The notes: a model not told the origin generated them from the sequence alone. DNA of 64,000 nucleotides from JANRLJ01 sp033762735 (GCA_033762735.1 JANRLJ010000207.1:6062-70061), one strand, 5' to 3'. Counted from the stretch's first letter, positions 51,562-60,354 are shown. Numbers and translations are program-made.

Positions 51562-51816
51562 ATGACCTCCACTCTGATTGATGCCGCAGGGCAGATTGTG
51601 CTTCCTCTCGACTGGCGGGAAAAATTCGGTTTAAAGCCCGGCGATGCGGTCAGGCTTATCGAAACGGAAAATGGTTTAGTCATCATCCCTGACGTGGACG
51701 ACGATGATGATTTGACTGCTGAGGAGTATGCAATCCTCGAAGCACGGCTCGAACCCTATATGACAGATGGGAAATTCGACCCGGCAAAGTTTGCTGCAAA
51801 TTCAGATTATCGCTAA
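51562..51816 (+). CDS. AbrB/MazE-type antitoxin-like protein
   Basis: 84 residues (ATG at 51562; the preceding in-frame GTG at 51559 is an alternative). The swapped-hairpin domain (about 3-45: IDAAGQIVLPLDWREKFGLKPGDAVRLIETENGLVIIP, read in parts) is typical of AbrB/MazE DNA-binding antitoxins. An acidic DVDDDDD segment and a polar tail follow. Such genes normally precede a toxin; here the next gene is 69 bases on and in the opposite direction, so it is an orphan. AAGGA lies 9 bases upstream. Confidence 0.8.
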   Translation: MTSTLIDAAGQIVLPLDWREKFGLKPGDAVRLIETENGLVIIPDVDDDDDLTAEEYAILEARLEPYMTDGKFDPAKFAANSDYR

Positions 51817-51817
51817 A

Positions 51818-51840
51818 AGGCGCGACCCCACGCCGCGCCT
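51818..51840. terminator. GC hairpin after the antitoxin gene
   Basis: AGGCGCG, a 9-base loop, CGCGCCT, directly after the antitoxin stop and 16 bases from heptamer array H. It may end transcripts from both sides. Confidence 0.55.
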
Positions 51841-51855
51841 CACAGCCACCCTAAT

Positions 51856-51883
51856 CACTAAAAACTAACGACGGATAACTCGA
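51856..51883 (-). repeat. Heptamer array H next to the aldo/keto reductase stop codon
   Basis: Four decayed 7-base units (CACTAAA, AACTAAC, GACGGAT, AACTCGA), ending two bases before the stop codon 51885-51887. It is the weakest of the arrays. Confidence 0.45.
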
Positions 51884-51884
51884 C

Positions 51885-52850
51885 TCACCACGCATACGCT
51901 TCCGGCGCGGGACCGCCCGGCCCCGGCCAGATTTCATCGAGCCGTTTCATCTGCTCGTCGTTGAAGCGGATTTCCGTCGCGCGGACGCTGCCGTTCAACT
52001 GCTCCATCGTGCGCGGGCCGATAATGGGTGCGGTCACGACCTTGTTATGCAGCAGCCACGCCAGCGCCACGTTCGCGGGTTCCTCGCCGATTCCCTCACA
52101 GAAGGTTTCATACTGCGCCAGCGGCTCGGCGTATTTCGCCGCGATCTCCTTGCTGCGGCCACCCTGACGGCGCTTGCCCGTGTCCTTCGTCCCGCCCAGG
52201 ATTCCACCCGCCAGCGGCGACCAGGGGATGATGCCCACGCCGTAGGACTCGCAGGCGGGAATCACTTCCAGTTCGATGGTTCGCACGGCCAGGTTATACA
52301 GGCTTTGCTCGCTCACCAGCCCCATGAAATGGCGCGATTTCGCGATCTCGTTGGCCTGCGCGATATGCCATCCGGCGAAGTTACTGCTGCCCACATAAAG
52401 GACTTTGCCCTCGCGCACGAGCTGCTCCATCGCCTGCCAGATTTCTTCCCACGGCGTGTTGCGGTCGATGTGGTGCATCTGATACAGGTCGATGTAGTCG
52501 GTTTGCAGACGCTTGAGGCTGGCTTCGCAGGCACGTTTGATATGCAGCGCGGAGAGACGGCTTTCGTTCGGCCAGTCACCCATCGTGCCATAGACCTTTG
52601 TGGCAAGCACGACCTTCTCCCGCCGTCCGCCGCCCTGCGCCCACCAGCGCCCGATGATCTGCTCGGTGACGCCTTCACCCTTCTTCCAGCCGTAGACGTT
52701 GGCCGTATCGAAGAAGTTGATGCCCAGTTCCAGCGCCCGATCCATAATGGCGTAGCTGTCTTCTTCGGTCGTCTCCGGCCCAAAGTTCATCGTCCCCAGG
52801 CAAAGGCGGCTCACCTTTAAGCCGGTACGCCCCATCTGTACGGTATCCAT
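51885..52850 (-). CDS. Aldo/keto reductase
   Basis: 321 residues, (alpha/beta)8 barrel. Catalytic tetrad: Asp and Tyr in FFDTANVYGW, Lys in VLATKVYG, His in YQMHHIDRNT. The NADPH-binding end has IIGPRTMEQLNGSV. It resembles the YhdN/Tas or general-stress reductase group; substrate unknown. GGAGCAGG precedes the ATG at 52850. Confidence 0.9.
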   Translation of the reverse strand: MDTVQMGRTGLKVSRLCLGTMNFGPETTEEDSYAIMDRALELGINFFDTANVYGWKKGEGVTEQIIGRWWAQGGGRREKVVLATKVYGTMGDWPNESRLSALHIKRACEASLKRLQTDYIDLYQMHHIDRNTPWEEIWQAMEQLVREGKVLYVGSSNFAGWHIAQANEIAKSRHFMGLVSEQSLYNLAVRTIELEVIPACESYGVGIIPWSPLAGGILGGTKDTGKRRQGGRSKEIAAKYAEPLAQYETFCEGIGEEPANVALAWLLHNKVVTAPIIGPRTMEQLNGSVRATEIRFNDEQMKRLDEIWPGPGGPAPEAYAW

Positions 52851-52997
52851 CCAGCCTGCTCCTCGTCATGTTGGAATCGAAATAGAACGCAGGCGAGTCT
52901 AACGCAAAGGGGCGGCAGGCGCGAACCGTGATCGCGCAACACCAGAACCACAAACACGTACAGAACTGTGGATCAATCACAGCAGGGATGGAACGGG

Positions 52998-53294
52998 ATG
53001 AACACAGGCTTTTTGAACATTTCGTGGTGGGTGTGGGGCATTGGTGCGCTGCTGATTGCGGTGGTCTTCGCGGTGTTCGTGCCGATGGCCGACCGGGTAA
53101 ACGCGGCAGTGGGGATGCAGTTTTTCATCGCGCGTTGGTTTCACAGCCTTGTCTGGCTGCTGCTGGCCGCGTCGTTCTTCATGCGGGCGGTCGGTGGAAA
53201 TCTGACAAACTGGGCAAATCCTGTGGCGGCGCTGGGTGGCGTCACGTATCTGATCTTTCTCGTGACGCTGATCGGGTTATCGCAGAATGCCTGA
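52998..53294 (+). CDS. Small three-helix membrane protein
   Basis: 98 residues from the ATG at 52998 (GGAACGGG upstream; an in-frame ATG is at 52968). Three hydrophobic helices (about 9-29, 44-62 and 75-94) with short loops. No family recognised. It ends 5 bases before the converging DtxR-type gene. Confidence 0.55.
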   Translation: MNTGFLNISWWVWGIGALLIAVVFAVFVPMADRVNAAVGMQFFIARWFHSLVWLLLAASFFMRAVGGNLTNWANPVAALGGVTYLIFLVTLIGLSQNA

Positions 53295-53299
53295 GGTAT

Positions 53300-54016
53300 T
53301 TACGCTTCGGGGATGACTTCGACCAGAATGGCCGCCGCGACGTTGTGGCCGATGATGCGCTCCTGATCGTTGATGCGCGCCGTGACTGGCCCCTCGAACG
53401 GGTCACGCGACATGACCTCGACTCGTGCATCCAGCTTGAAGCCCTTGCCGAGGATGTGCTGGAGCATCTCACTGTTTTCAGCGATAAAGCGCGAAACCGT
53501 CGCGGCAGTCTTGAGAGGCAGATCAGACAGGGCGACCAGGTGGCGGCGTGGGATGCTGCCATCTTTAGCGGGAATGGGGTCGCCGTGTGGGTCGATGTGG
53601 GGGTTATCCAGCCGCGCGGCGATGGCATCCACAAAGCGATCTGAAACGGCGTGTTCGAGGTTTTCCGCCTCGTCGTGGACTTCATGCAGCGCGTAGCCCA
53701 GTTCCGTCACCAGGTACAGTTCGATCAGCCGATGCCGCCGGATCACGCGCAGCGCCACCGCCTCGCCCTGCGGAGTCAGTTTCACGCCGTGATAGCGCTG
53801 ATAATCGATGTAACCCGCCTCGACCATGCGCCGCGCCATATCGGTGACAGAAGGCGCGGTGATTTCCAGTTCCTCCGCCAGCGCATTAGTCGCCACGCGC
53901 TCGTCATCACCCTGGAGCGTCTGCTGAAGGGTGTACACGGCTTTAAGGAAATCCTCAACCGAGCCGAAGGACTTTTTGCGCGTGGATGCGTTGAGTGGGG
54001 CGCTGTTTTCCGACAT
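53300..54016 (-). CDS. DtxR/MntR family metal-dependent repressor
   Basis: 238 residues from the ATG at 54016 (a TTG lies just before it). Winged helix (about 17-80: LAEELEITAPSVTDMARRMVEAGYI), metal-binding/dimerisation domain with HRLIELYLVTELGY and HDEAENLEHAVSD, and a C-terminal FeoA-like SH3 domain (about 160-236). With Fe2+ or Mn2+ bound such proteins repress metal uptake genes. No uptake gene is adjacent. A 9-base inverted repeat overlaps its ribosome binding site. Confidence 0.9.
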   Translation of the reverse strand: MSENSAPLNASTRKKSFGSVEDFLKAVYTLQQTLQGDDERVATNALAEELEITAPSVTDMARRMVEAGYIDYQRYHGVKLTPQGEAVALRVIRRHRLIELYLVTELGYALHEVHDEAENLEHAVSDRFVDAIAARLDNPHIDPHGDPIPAKDGSIPRRHLVALSDLPLKTAATVSRFIAENSEMLQHILGKGFKLDARVEVMSRDPFEGPVTARINDQERIIGHNVAAAILVEVIPEA

Positions 54017-54027
54017 CAAATCGAGCC

Positions 54028-54061
54028 TTTGTGCTAAAACTTCCCGTCATGATAGCACAAA
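54028..54061 (-). promoter_or_regulatory. Inverted repeat overlapping the DtxR-type gene's ribosome binding site
   Basis: TTTGTGCTA (54028-54036) and TAGCACAAA (54053-54061) are perfect complements separated by 16 bases. In the mRNA the AAAGG Shine-Dalgarno begins within the 3' arm. It may be an operator for autorepression or a hairpin hiding the ribosome site. Confidence 0.5.
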
Positions 54062-54095
54062 TGTTATTTTTCCTGAACCCAAATTTGAGGGGCGT

Positions 54096-57092
54096 TCAGT
54101 TCCCCCGGATGACCTCAACCGTGATATCGGCGGTGACGCTGTTGCCCACTTCATCGAAGACCTGCGCCTGGAACACTTCCAGCCCGGTGCGCGTCAGCGG
54201 CCAGCGGAAGCTGCAATCATCCGGCACGAGATGGCAGTCATCACGCACACCGATTTCCTCGCCATAGTGGAAGAAAACCACGCGGTTCACCTTGTAGTCA
54301 TCCTGCACCAAGACCTGCACCACGATCTCGCCATCGTTCGGCCAGCGGAAAACCTGAGCGGGCGTAGGCGACACAAACACCACACTGGGCGGGATATTAT
54401 CGACCGTCACATAAATGATGTCGTTCTGCACGGTGTTGTCGTTCTGCACGGCAGTCAGCCGCAGCGAGTACAGCCCATCCAGCCCGGCGGTATCCCACAC
54501 GCCAAGCGGCTGAGTCGGGTCGAAGGTGGTCTGCTGTGGGGTGATGTCGATCCACTCACGCGGGCTGAGCGTCGCGCCGTAGGCCAGTTGATAGTATTGC
54601 AGGTTGTCGGGGTTCAGGCTGCCGCGAATCTCGAGCTGCCCGCCCACGTAGGCATAATTGGTCGGGCTGTCGATGCTGGTCGTCTCGAACTGTTCCGGCA
54701 GGCTGGCTGTGTCATAGGCTTCCGGCGGCAGGGGGCGGTTGTTGGCGCGCCACCAGTCCAGCGCTTCAGGCGGCGGGACGAAAAACACTTCGCTGCGGCG
54801 CAGGGCAGGGTCAGTGGTGGCCGTCGCACGAAGGCGCGGATTCTGTGAATTCACCTCGATAATCTGCCAGTAGGTATCGGCGGTGCGCGGCTGGAAGCCG
54901 TCCGGAAAGATTTCGGTGCGGCGGTGTTCGGCGCAGGCATCGGTCGGCAGCAGGCCAGACAGATCACACACCACCTGCTCGATAATGCCATCCGGTCGCG
55001 TCCAGTCCTGCACCGGGAGATTGTCCCGGATATGGGCGTATTCCATTGCCGCCTGCCACACGGCTGCCGCGCCTTCGGGAGCAGTCGGACTCAACGCCAG
55101 TGCCCGCGAATCGCCGCGAGTCAGGTGCACGGTGGTGACGATCTGGGGCGTATAGCCCACTGTCCAGTTTTCGGTGCGGTCGCCCGTCATCCCTTCCACG
55201 ACCGCCGCGCGGCGCGAAAACTGCGTACTGCGACCACTCACGCGCAGCCGGGTGGTGGTATCGGACAGAATATCATTGACGATATAGGGAAGCTGGCGCT
55301 CCAGGATCGGGATGCGGTTGGATGCCGCTTCGTCCGCCCCATATTCCCACAGCACAGCACCGTTGGCGTCCTCGATGCGCCGCACCGCCACCGGGTCATG
55401 CTGGCGCAGGGTGGGGTTGGTCTGGTCAATCACCCGCCCGGTGATGAATCCCTGCGAGGCGAAGACCGAATAGGCGAAAGTGACATCCAGCGCCGACACC
55501 GCGCCGCCGCCTTCCAGCAGCGACAGGCTGTAGTTGCCTTCCGTGAGTGTGTTGATGCCCATCGGATTGGCCGTGTTGCGGATGGCGCGATTCAACCCGC
55601 GCTCGTTGGCGATCTGTACCACAGGCGGCAGCCGTCCGGCGGCCATCGCATCGCGCAGGTTCAGCGGTCCCAGAAAGCGGCCATCAGCATTATTGGGGAT
55701 GTAGAGCAGCCCATCCTGCGTACCGGGGAACTGCCGGGGGATATCCAGCACCATGCGGGCGGGGGTATAAAGCTGTGTGCTGTTGCTGTTGCCGAGATTG
55801 GTGAAGGCGTCCAGATAGACGAAGGGATGCAGCGTGGGACCGGGTTGATACCTCGGCTCCATCGCCGCGCCGACCAGTGCCCGAATCTCGCCCGTTGCCA
55901 CGTCCAGCACCACCATCGTCCCCGCATCCGGCGGCAGGGTGTCCTCGGTTGGCAGTACTAACTCGACGGCGGGTAGGAACTGGGCACTGATACAGGGCTG
56001 ACCGTCGTCCGCCCGCACGGTTGCTGCGTCTCGCCCGGAAAGTCGTTCCAGATGTGCCCGCAGCAGGCAGTCCATCTGATAGTACAGATCAAGATCGAGC
56101 GTGGTGGTGATGCGCAGCCCTCCACGCGAGACAAGCGCCGCGCCATCCCGCCCCAGCGCATCGAGAATGGCCTCGGCCTGCTGGCGGGCATAGCGCGTAA
56201 ACTCCGGCGCGACCAGCGGCGTTTGCCCGGCGTCGGCGCGGACGGTGGTAGGTGTGCTGGTGGCTTCCTCGAACTGGCGCTGGGTAATCGCGCCGTTCGC
56301 CAGAAGCCGCTGTAGGACATCGCGCTGGCGGCTACGGGCGGCTTCGGGATTATCGACCGGGTTGTACTGCGGCGCGGTCGGGATGCTCGCCAGCAGCGCG
56401 GCTTCATCAAGGGTCAGATCGCGGGCGGATTTGCCGAGATAGATCTGCGCGGCGGAGTCGATGCCATAGGCCTGATTGCCGTAAAAGTTGGTGTTCAGGT
56501 GCCATTCCAGCACTTCTTCAGGGCTGTAGCGGCGGTTGATTTCCGCTGCCAGCGCGATCTCCAGCGCACGGGAATCACGGGTCGGGAATTCAGGCGGCGC
56601 GGCAATGGCATTGCGGATCAGCCGTCCGGTCAGGCTTGGGTCGGTGACGGTTGAGCCGTTGACCGTGTTGTCCCACAAAAGCTGTGCGGCGCTCAGCAGG
56701 TTCAGGCGTGGCACCGTGAGATAATCGGGGTCTTCCACCACCAGCGTGGCACGGATGAGCGTCTGCGGGATTTCGCTCAGTGGTATCCATGTGCGTTCCT
56801 CGCCCTGCGGGTCTTCCACTGTGATCAGCAGGGTCGTCCCGCTGCCGTCATAGAAGGTACTGGCACCCACCAGCGGCCCAACCTCGACCGACTGGCGCGG
56901 CTGCGGCACCATCTGCACCGCACGAACATAAGCGTTCATCGCCCCGCCAAAGACGACCACCACCGGGGTAACGCCCCCCAGCACGGCCAGCCCTAACAGG
57001 CTCCACAGCAAATTCTGACTGCGCACCTGCTGTGCCCGTTTTTGCTGTCGGCGGTGACGGCGGCGGCGAATGATCTGTGCAATCGAAGTCAT
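54096..57092 (-). CDS. Class A PBP-like protein with GT51 domain and degenerate transpeptidase
   Basis: 998 residues: basic cytoplasmic tail (RRRRHRRQQKR), one membrane helix (about 28-50), a GT51 transglycosylase domain (about 80-265), a transpeptidase-like domain (about 320-690) and C-terminal Ig-like beta domains (about 800-998). GT51 keeps the catalytic Glu120 (VVEDPDY), Glu178/184 and LEWHLNTNFYG, IYLGKSARDLTLDEAALLA, though the QQ of GSTxTQQ is lost. All three transpeptidase motifs are gone: PTLH (419-422) for SxxK, GRL (486-488) for SxN and MTG (635-637) for KTG. It probably polymerises or binds glycan but cannot cross-link. AGGAC precedes the ATG. Confidence 0.88.
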   Translation of the reverse strand: MTSIAQIIRRRRHRRQQKRAQQVRSQNLLWSLLGLAVLGGVTPVVVVFGGAMNAYVRAVQMVPQPRQSVEVGPLVGASTFYDGSGTTLLITVEDPQGEERTWIPLSEIPQTLIRATLVVEDPDYLTVPRLNLLSAAQLLWDNTVNGSTVTDPSLTGRLIRNAIAAPPEFPTRDSRALEIALAAEINRRYSPEEVLEWHLNTNFYGNQAYGIDSAAQIYLGKSARDLTLDEAALLASIPTAPQYNPVDNPEAARSRQRDVLQRLLANGAITQRQFEEATSTPTTVRADAGQTPLVAPEFTRYARQQAEAILDALGRDGAALVSRGGLRITTTLDLDLYYQMDCLLRAHLERLSGRDAATVRADDGQPCISAQFLPAVELVLPTEDTLPPDAGTMVVLDVATGEIRALVGAAMEPRYQPGPTLHPFVYLDAFTNLGNSNSTQLYTPARMVLDIPRQFPGTQDGLLYIPNNADGRFLGPLNLRDAMAAGRLPPVVQIANERGLNRAIRNTANPMGINTLTEGNYSLSLLEGGGAVSALDVTFAYSVFASQGFITGRVIDQTNPTLRQHDPVAVRRIEDANGAVLWEYGADEAASNRIPILERQLPYIVNDILSDTTTRLRVSGRSTQFSRRAAVVEGMTGDRTENWTVGYTPQIVTTVHLTRGDSRALALSPTAPEGAAAVWQAAMEYAHIRDNLPVQDWTRPDGIIEQVVCDLSGLLPTDACAEHRRTEIFPDGFQPRTADTYWQIIEVNSQNPRLRATATTDPALRRSEVFFVPPPEALDWWRANNRPLPPEAYDTASLPEQFETTSIDSPTNYAYVGGQLEIRGSLNPDNLQYYQLAYGATLSPREWIDITPQQTTFDPTQPLGVWDTAGLDGLYSLRLTAVQNDNTVQNDIIYVTVDNIPPSVVFVSPTPAQVFRWPNDGEIVVQVLVQDDYKVNRVVFFHYGEEIGVRDDCHLVPDDCSFRWPLTRTGLEVFQAQVFDEVGNSVTADITVEVIRGN

Positions 57093-57171
57093 CGCGTCCT
57101 GAATTGTTCCTGAATAAGGTTACAGGGTGGTAACATCGGCGGCGTTTTTGTTTTTTTAATCCTGGGAAATT

Positions 57172-57202
57172 TGTCATGCGGACTTATTTGGTCTGCATGA
57201 CA
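57172..57202. promoter_or_regulatory. Operator-like inverted repeat
   Basis: TGTCATGCGGAC and GTCTGCATGACA (11 of 12 pairs) flank a 7-base centre, 80 bases upstream of the PBP-like gene and 170 bases before the response regulator promoter. It is too AT-poor in the arms and lacks the T-run for a terminator. A regulator dimer site is plausible. Confidence 0.5.
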
Positions 57203-57371
57203 CGACAAGCATAAACCTTTTAATAGCATTGCACAACTGTGCGAAGCCTGTTAAAGTAGCATGTGAAACTTATAAGTAATAGTACTTAGGGGTGAGTGAG
57301 TCCTGTTACTTGAATGAAAAATAGAAAAGGAAAGCGCTATGGTATGAAAATTTGGTTTGTATCAACATCTT

Positions 57372-57401
57372 TTGACTTGTCCCTCGCTTTCATGCTATAT
57401 T
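57372..57401 (+). promoter_or_regulatory. Sigma-70-type promoter of the two-component operon
   Basis: TTGACT (57372-57377), 18-base spacer, TATATT (57396-57401), 56 bases before the response regulator start, which has GGGAGGA as ribosome site. Confidence 0.6.
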
Positions 57402-57457
57402 GCGATTACAATATAGAGATAACGTTATATTAAAGAAAACAGAGGGAGGAAAGCTCA

Positions 57458-58222
57458 ATGAAGAAATCAAAGGTGCTTCTCATTGAGGATGACGGCAACA
57501 TCAATAAGCTGATTTCAGACTACCTGAATCGCGGGGCGTATGAAGTCACTTCATTTGCGGACGGCATGGACGCGCTTGAACACGTCAAGATGCGTGGTCT
57601 GCCTCATATCGCGCTGGTCGATCTGTCACTGCCCAGCCTGAGCGGCTTTGAGGTCAGTGGTCGGCTGAAGGCGATGGCCGATGTGCCGATCATCTTCGTC
57701 AGCTCGACCGGTGACATCGACACGATAGTGACTGGCCTGAAGAAATATGCCGAAGACTTCATCGTCAAGCCGTTTGAACTGCGTGAACTTGAAGCACGCA
57801 TTCAGGTGGTGCTGGCACGGATGCCCAGCCTGGACTATGCCAGCGAGCCGATTATCGAAATTGATGACAAGCTCAGCATCGACTTCGCGCACAACCGCAT
57901 TATTCTCGGCGGCAAGGCGATGGGGCTGACGCCCACCGAGTCCATTCTGCTGCATGTGCTGCTGCGCAACGCAGGGCGCGTTGTAGAAAACCGGATGTTG
58001 ATTTCGCGCGTCTGGCCGGGTGAAGATGTCTATGAAGACACGCTGCGTGTTCATATGCACCGCCTGCGCCGCAAGCTGGAATCCGACAGCCATCACCCGC
58101 ATTATATCCGTACCGAACGCGGGATCGGTTATATGTTCACCGTTCGCCCGCCTGAAAGCGCCAATATCATTATGGAGAATGGCTCCGAAGACGGGGAAAA
58201 TAGCGCGAACGGCCAGATTTAA
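57458..58222 (+). CDS. OmpR/PhoB-type response regulator
   Basis: 254 residues. Receiver domain (1-118) with EDD (10-12), phospho-acceptor Asp55 in ALVDLSLP, switch Ser82/83 and Lys104 (VKPFEL). Winged-helix output domain (about 135-232) with LTPTESILLHVLLRNAGRVV, VWPGEDVYEDTLRVHMHRLRRKLE (read in parts) and RTERGIGYMF. A 22-residue polar tail follows. It is 11 bases upstream of its probable kinase. The inverted repeat at 57172-57202 could be its own site. Confidence 0.93.
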   Translation: MKKSKVLLIEDDGNINKLISDYLNRGAYEVTSFADGMDALEHVKMRGLPHIALVDLSLPSLSGFEVSGRLKAMADVPIIFVSSTGDIDTIVTGLKKYAEDFIVKPFELRELEARIQVVLARMPSLDYASEPIIEIDDKLSIDFAHNRIILGGKAMGLTPTESILLHVLLRNAGRVVENRMLISRVWPGEDVYEDTLRVHMHRLRRKLESDSHHPHYIRTERGIGYMFTVRPPESANIIMENGSEDGENSANGQI

Positions 58223-58233
58223 GAGTTCAGCCA

Positions 58234-60354
58234 ATGGCGGAAGAAACAATAGAATCACCAATTGAGCCGACAAACGTGGCGGATGCCCGTTTGCTCTATA
58301 CGCTGCGCAATTTGTCGCAACAGACATCCGCCGATATGGCCTGTGTTTATGTTCGCAGTCGTGATACCCAGCAGCCCCAACTGGTTGCGGTTTATCCGGA
58401 AAACGCGAACCAGACCACCGACAATACCAGAGTGTTGAACTGGCTTCAGGAACGACTGGAGCGGATGGCAGCACGAGGCAGCCGGAGCATCAGCGGGCCG
58501 ACATTCTATTCACTGGATGAAAATATAGGGTTTGCGGGTGGTGTCCTGTGGTCAATGCTGCTTCCTGGGGACGTTCCGGCAGGGGTAGTGCTGTTCTATA
58601 AACAGCGCACTGCTGCCTTTACGCCCGAAAGTGCGCCGGAAGCCGATGTACTGGTCGAGCTGATCCAGACCACCCTGGAAAATCAGCTTCTGGTGGAGCG
58701 CCTGCTGACGACCGAAGCCATCGCCACCACCGCGCAGGCCATCACCCGTAACCCCACGCCGCGCGGGATTGTTCACGTCCTGCGTGATTATCTGTTTGAG
58801 CCAAACGTCTCAAGCTGTACCCTGCTGCTTTATGGGCCTTCCAGCCCGGAGCAGCCTTATGGGCCGTTCGAGTACGTCGAAGTTGCCGCACTCTGGGTGC
58901 AGGGCAATGAAGCGCCGGGGGCTGTAGGCGACAAAATTCCCCTGACGGATTTCCTCGTGGGGTTGGATCGTACTGGCATTGTGACGATTACTGACAAAGA
59001 CCAGATCGCAGAAATTTTCCAGGGGCGTTCGGAACCACCTGTCACGGCTGAGACGACCGTGTCCATAACGTTTATCCCGCTTCATGCTGAACAGCGCAAG
59101 CTCGGTATTCTGGTCATCACGTCCAATGCAGCCGACGCATACACAGCCTATCAGCTTCGCTCCTTCCAGCTTGTCGCTGAGTTCCTGACAATGATCACGC
59201 TCACCGATTTGCTGCAGCGGCAGAGCGACGACGTGGAGCGTGGCCGTGCCGCGCTGCTGGATGCAGTGACGGATGGCGTGGTCATGGTACGGAACGATCA
59301 GGCGGCGTCGGTGCTGACCGTGAATCAGCAGTTCCTCAGCATGTTCGGTTTGCAGGAGCGCCCGGTCGAAGGGCTGTCGCTTGCTAAGCTGATGGAGCTG
59401 ATGCCGCTGCCAGCCACCACCCGGCGCGAGCTGGGGAAGGCCTGGCAGACGACCGACGCCAACCGCCGCGAACGGCGCGAGGGTGAGTTTCATATGATCC
59501 ATCGCGGCAGCGCCTATGATGTGGAATGGTACAGCGCACCCGTTTATAAGGATCAGGAATTCCTGGGGCGCATTTACACCTTCCACGATGTCACGTCCAA
59601 GCGTGCCTCCGAACGGCTGCGGTCAGAACTGCTGTCGCGCATCTCCCATGAACTGCGAACCCCACTGACCTCCATCAGCGGTTTTGCGCAGTTTATTCTG
59701 GACGCCACCAAAGACGATCTTCCCGATCTGGCACGCGAATATACCGAGATCATCCTCAGCAGCGCCCGTCACCTGACTATCCTGTTCCGCGATATGATCG
59801 ATCTGGCGCGGGCGAACGCCGGTGAGTTAAAGCTGCATCTGACCAGCGACAACCTCAATGATCGCATCATTGAGTCGGTTGCCAAGCTGGAAATGCAGTA
59901 TAAGCAGCGCAAACAGCGGGTGATTATGTCGCTGAACGATGATCTGCCGGATATTGATCTGGACAATGACCGCATCAGCCAGGTGCTCACCAACCTGATC
60001 TACAATGCCATCAAATATGGGCCAGAAGGCGGGGAAATCCGCGTCAGCAATCGTCTAATCAGCAGCGAGAGCGATCTGCCCAAAAGCGCACCACCCCAGA
60101 CCTATACACCGTGTGTTCTCGTCAGTGTGCTTGATCGTGGAGTCGGGATTCCCGAAACGGAAGTGGATAAGATTTTCATTCCGTTCTACCGCACCCGTGC
60201 AACCAGGGCACAACAGGTGGAAGGCGCGGGGCTTGGATTGGCGGTCTCGCGGGGGATCATCGAACTGCATGGCGGTCGAATCTGGGTGGAGCCAGCGACG
60301 CGCCGTCAACCGGGTGGTCGTTTCTATTTTACGCTGCCCGTGACACAGAATTAA
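58234..60354 (+). CDS. Sensor histidine kinase (GAF, PAS, HisKA, HATPase), partner of the response regulator
   Basis: 706 residues, without membrane helices. An N-terminal GAF-like region (about 20-155), a second GAF-like region (about 165-325), a PAS domain (about 340-455: LLDAVTDGVVMV.. YTFHDVTSKRASERL), HisKA with phospho-acceptor His472 in SRISHELRTPLTSISGF, and HATPase_c (about 580-705: NLIYNAIKYGPEGGEI, DRGVGIPETEVDKIF, EGAGLGLAVSRG). A cytoplasmic sensor; the signal is unknown. Operon with the upstream regulator gene. Confidence 0.92.
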   Translation: MAEETIESPIEPTNVADARLLYTLRNLSQQTSADMACVYVRSRDTQQPQLVAVYPENANQTTDNTRVLNWLQERLERMAARGSRSISGPTFYSLDENIGFAGGVLWSMLLPGDVPAGVVLFYKQRTAAFTPESAPEADVLVELIQTTLENQLLVERLLTTEAIATTAQAITRNPTPRGIVHVLRDYLFEPNVSSCTLLLYGPSSPEQPYGPFEYVEVAALWVQGNEAPGAVGDKIPLTDFLVGLDRTGIVTITDKDQIAEIFQGRSEPPVTAETTVSITFIPLHAEQRKLGILVITSNAADAYTAYQLRSFQLVAEFLTMITLTDLLQRQSDDVERGRAALLDAVTDGVVMVRNDQAASVLTVNQQFLSMFGLQERPVEGLSLAKLMELMPLPATTRRELGKAWQTTDANRRERREGEFHMIHRGSAYDVEWYSAPVYKDQEFLGRIYTFHDVTSKRASERLRSELLSRISHELRTPLTSISGFAQFILDATKDDLPDLAREYTEIILSSARHLTILFRDMIDLARANAGELKLHLTSDNLNDRIIESVAKLEMQYKQRKQRVIMSLNDDLPDIDLDNDRISQVLTNLIYNAIKYGPEGGEIRVSNRLISSESDLPKSAPPQTYTPCVLVSVLDRGVGIPETEVDKIFIPFYRTRATRAQQVEGAGLGLAVSRGIIELHGGRIWVEPATRRQPGGRFYFTLPVTQN

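Larger units (their letters stand above)
57093..57457. other. Divergent regulatory region between the PBP-like and response regulator genes
   Basis: No gene supported. It holds GTTAC/GTAAC (57119-57134), the long inverted repeat at 57172-57202 and the promoter at 57372-57401. Confidence 0.5.

Noticed and set aside
57093..57457. tRNA or riboswitch in the divergent region
   Set aside because: Only simple inverted repeats are visible; no cloverleaf or known aptamer pattern could be built.
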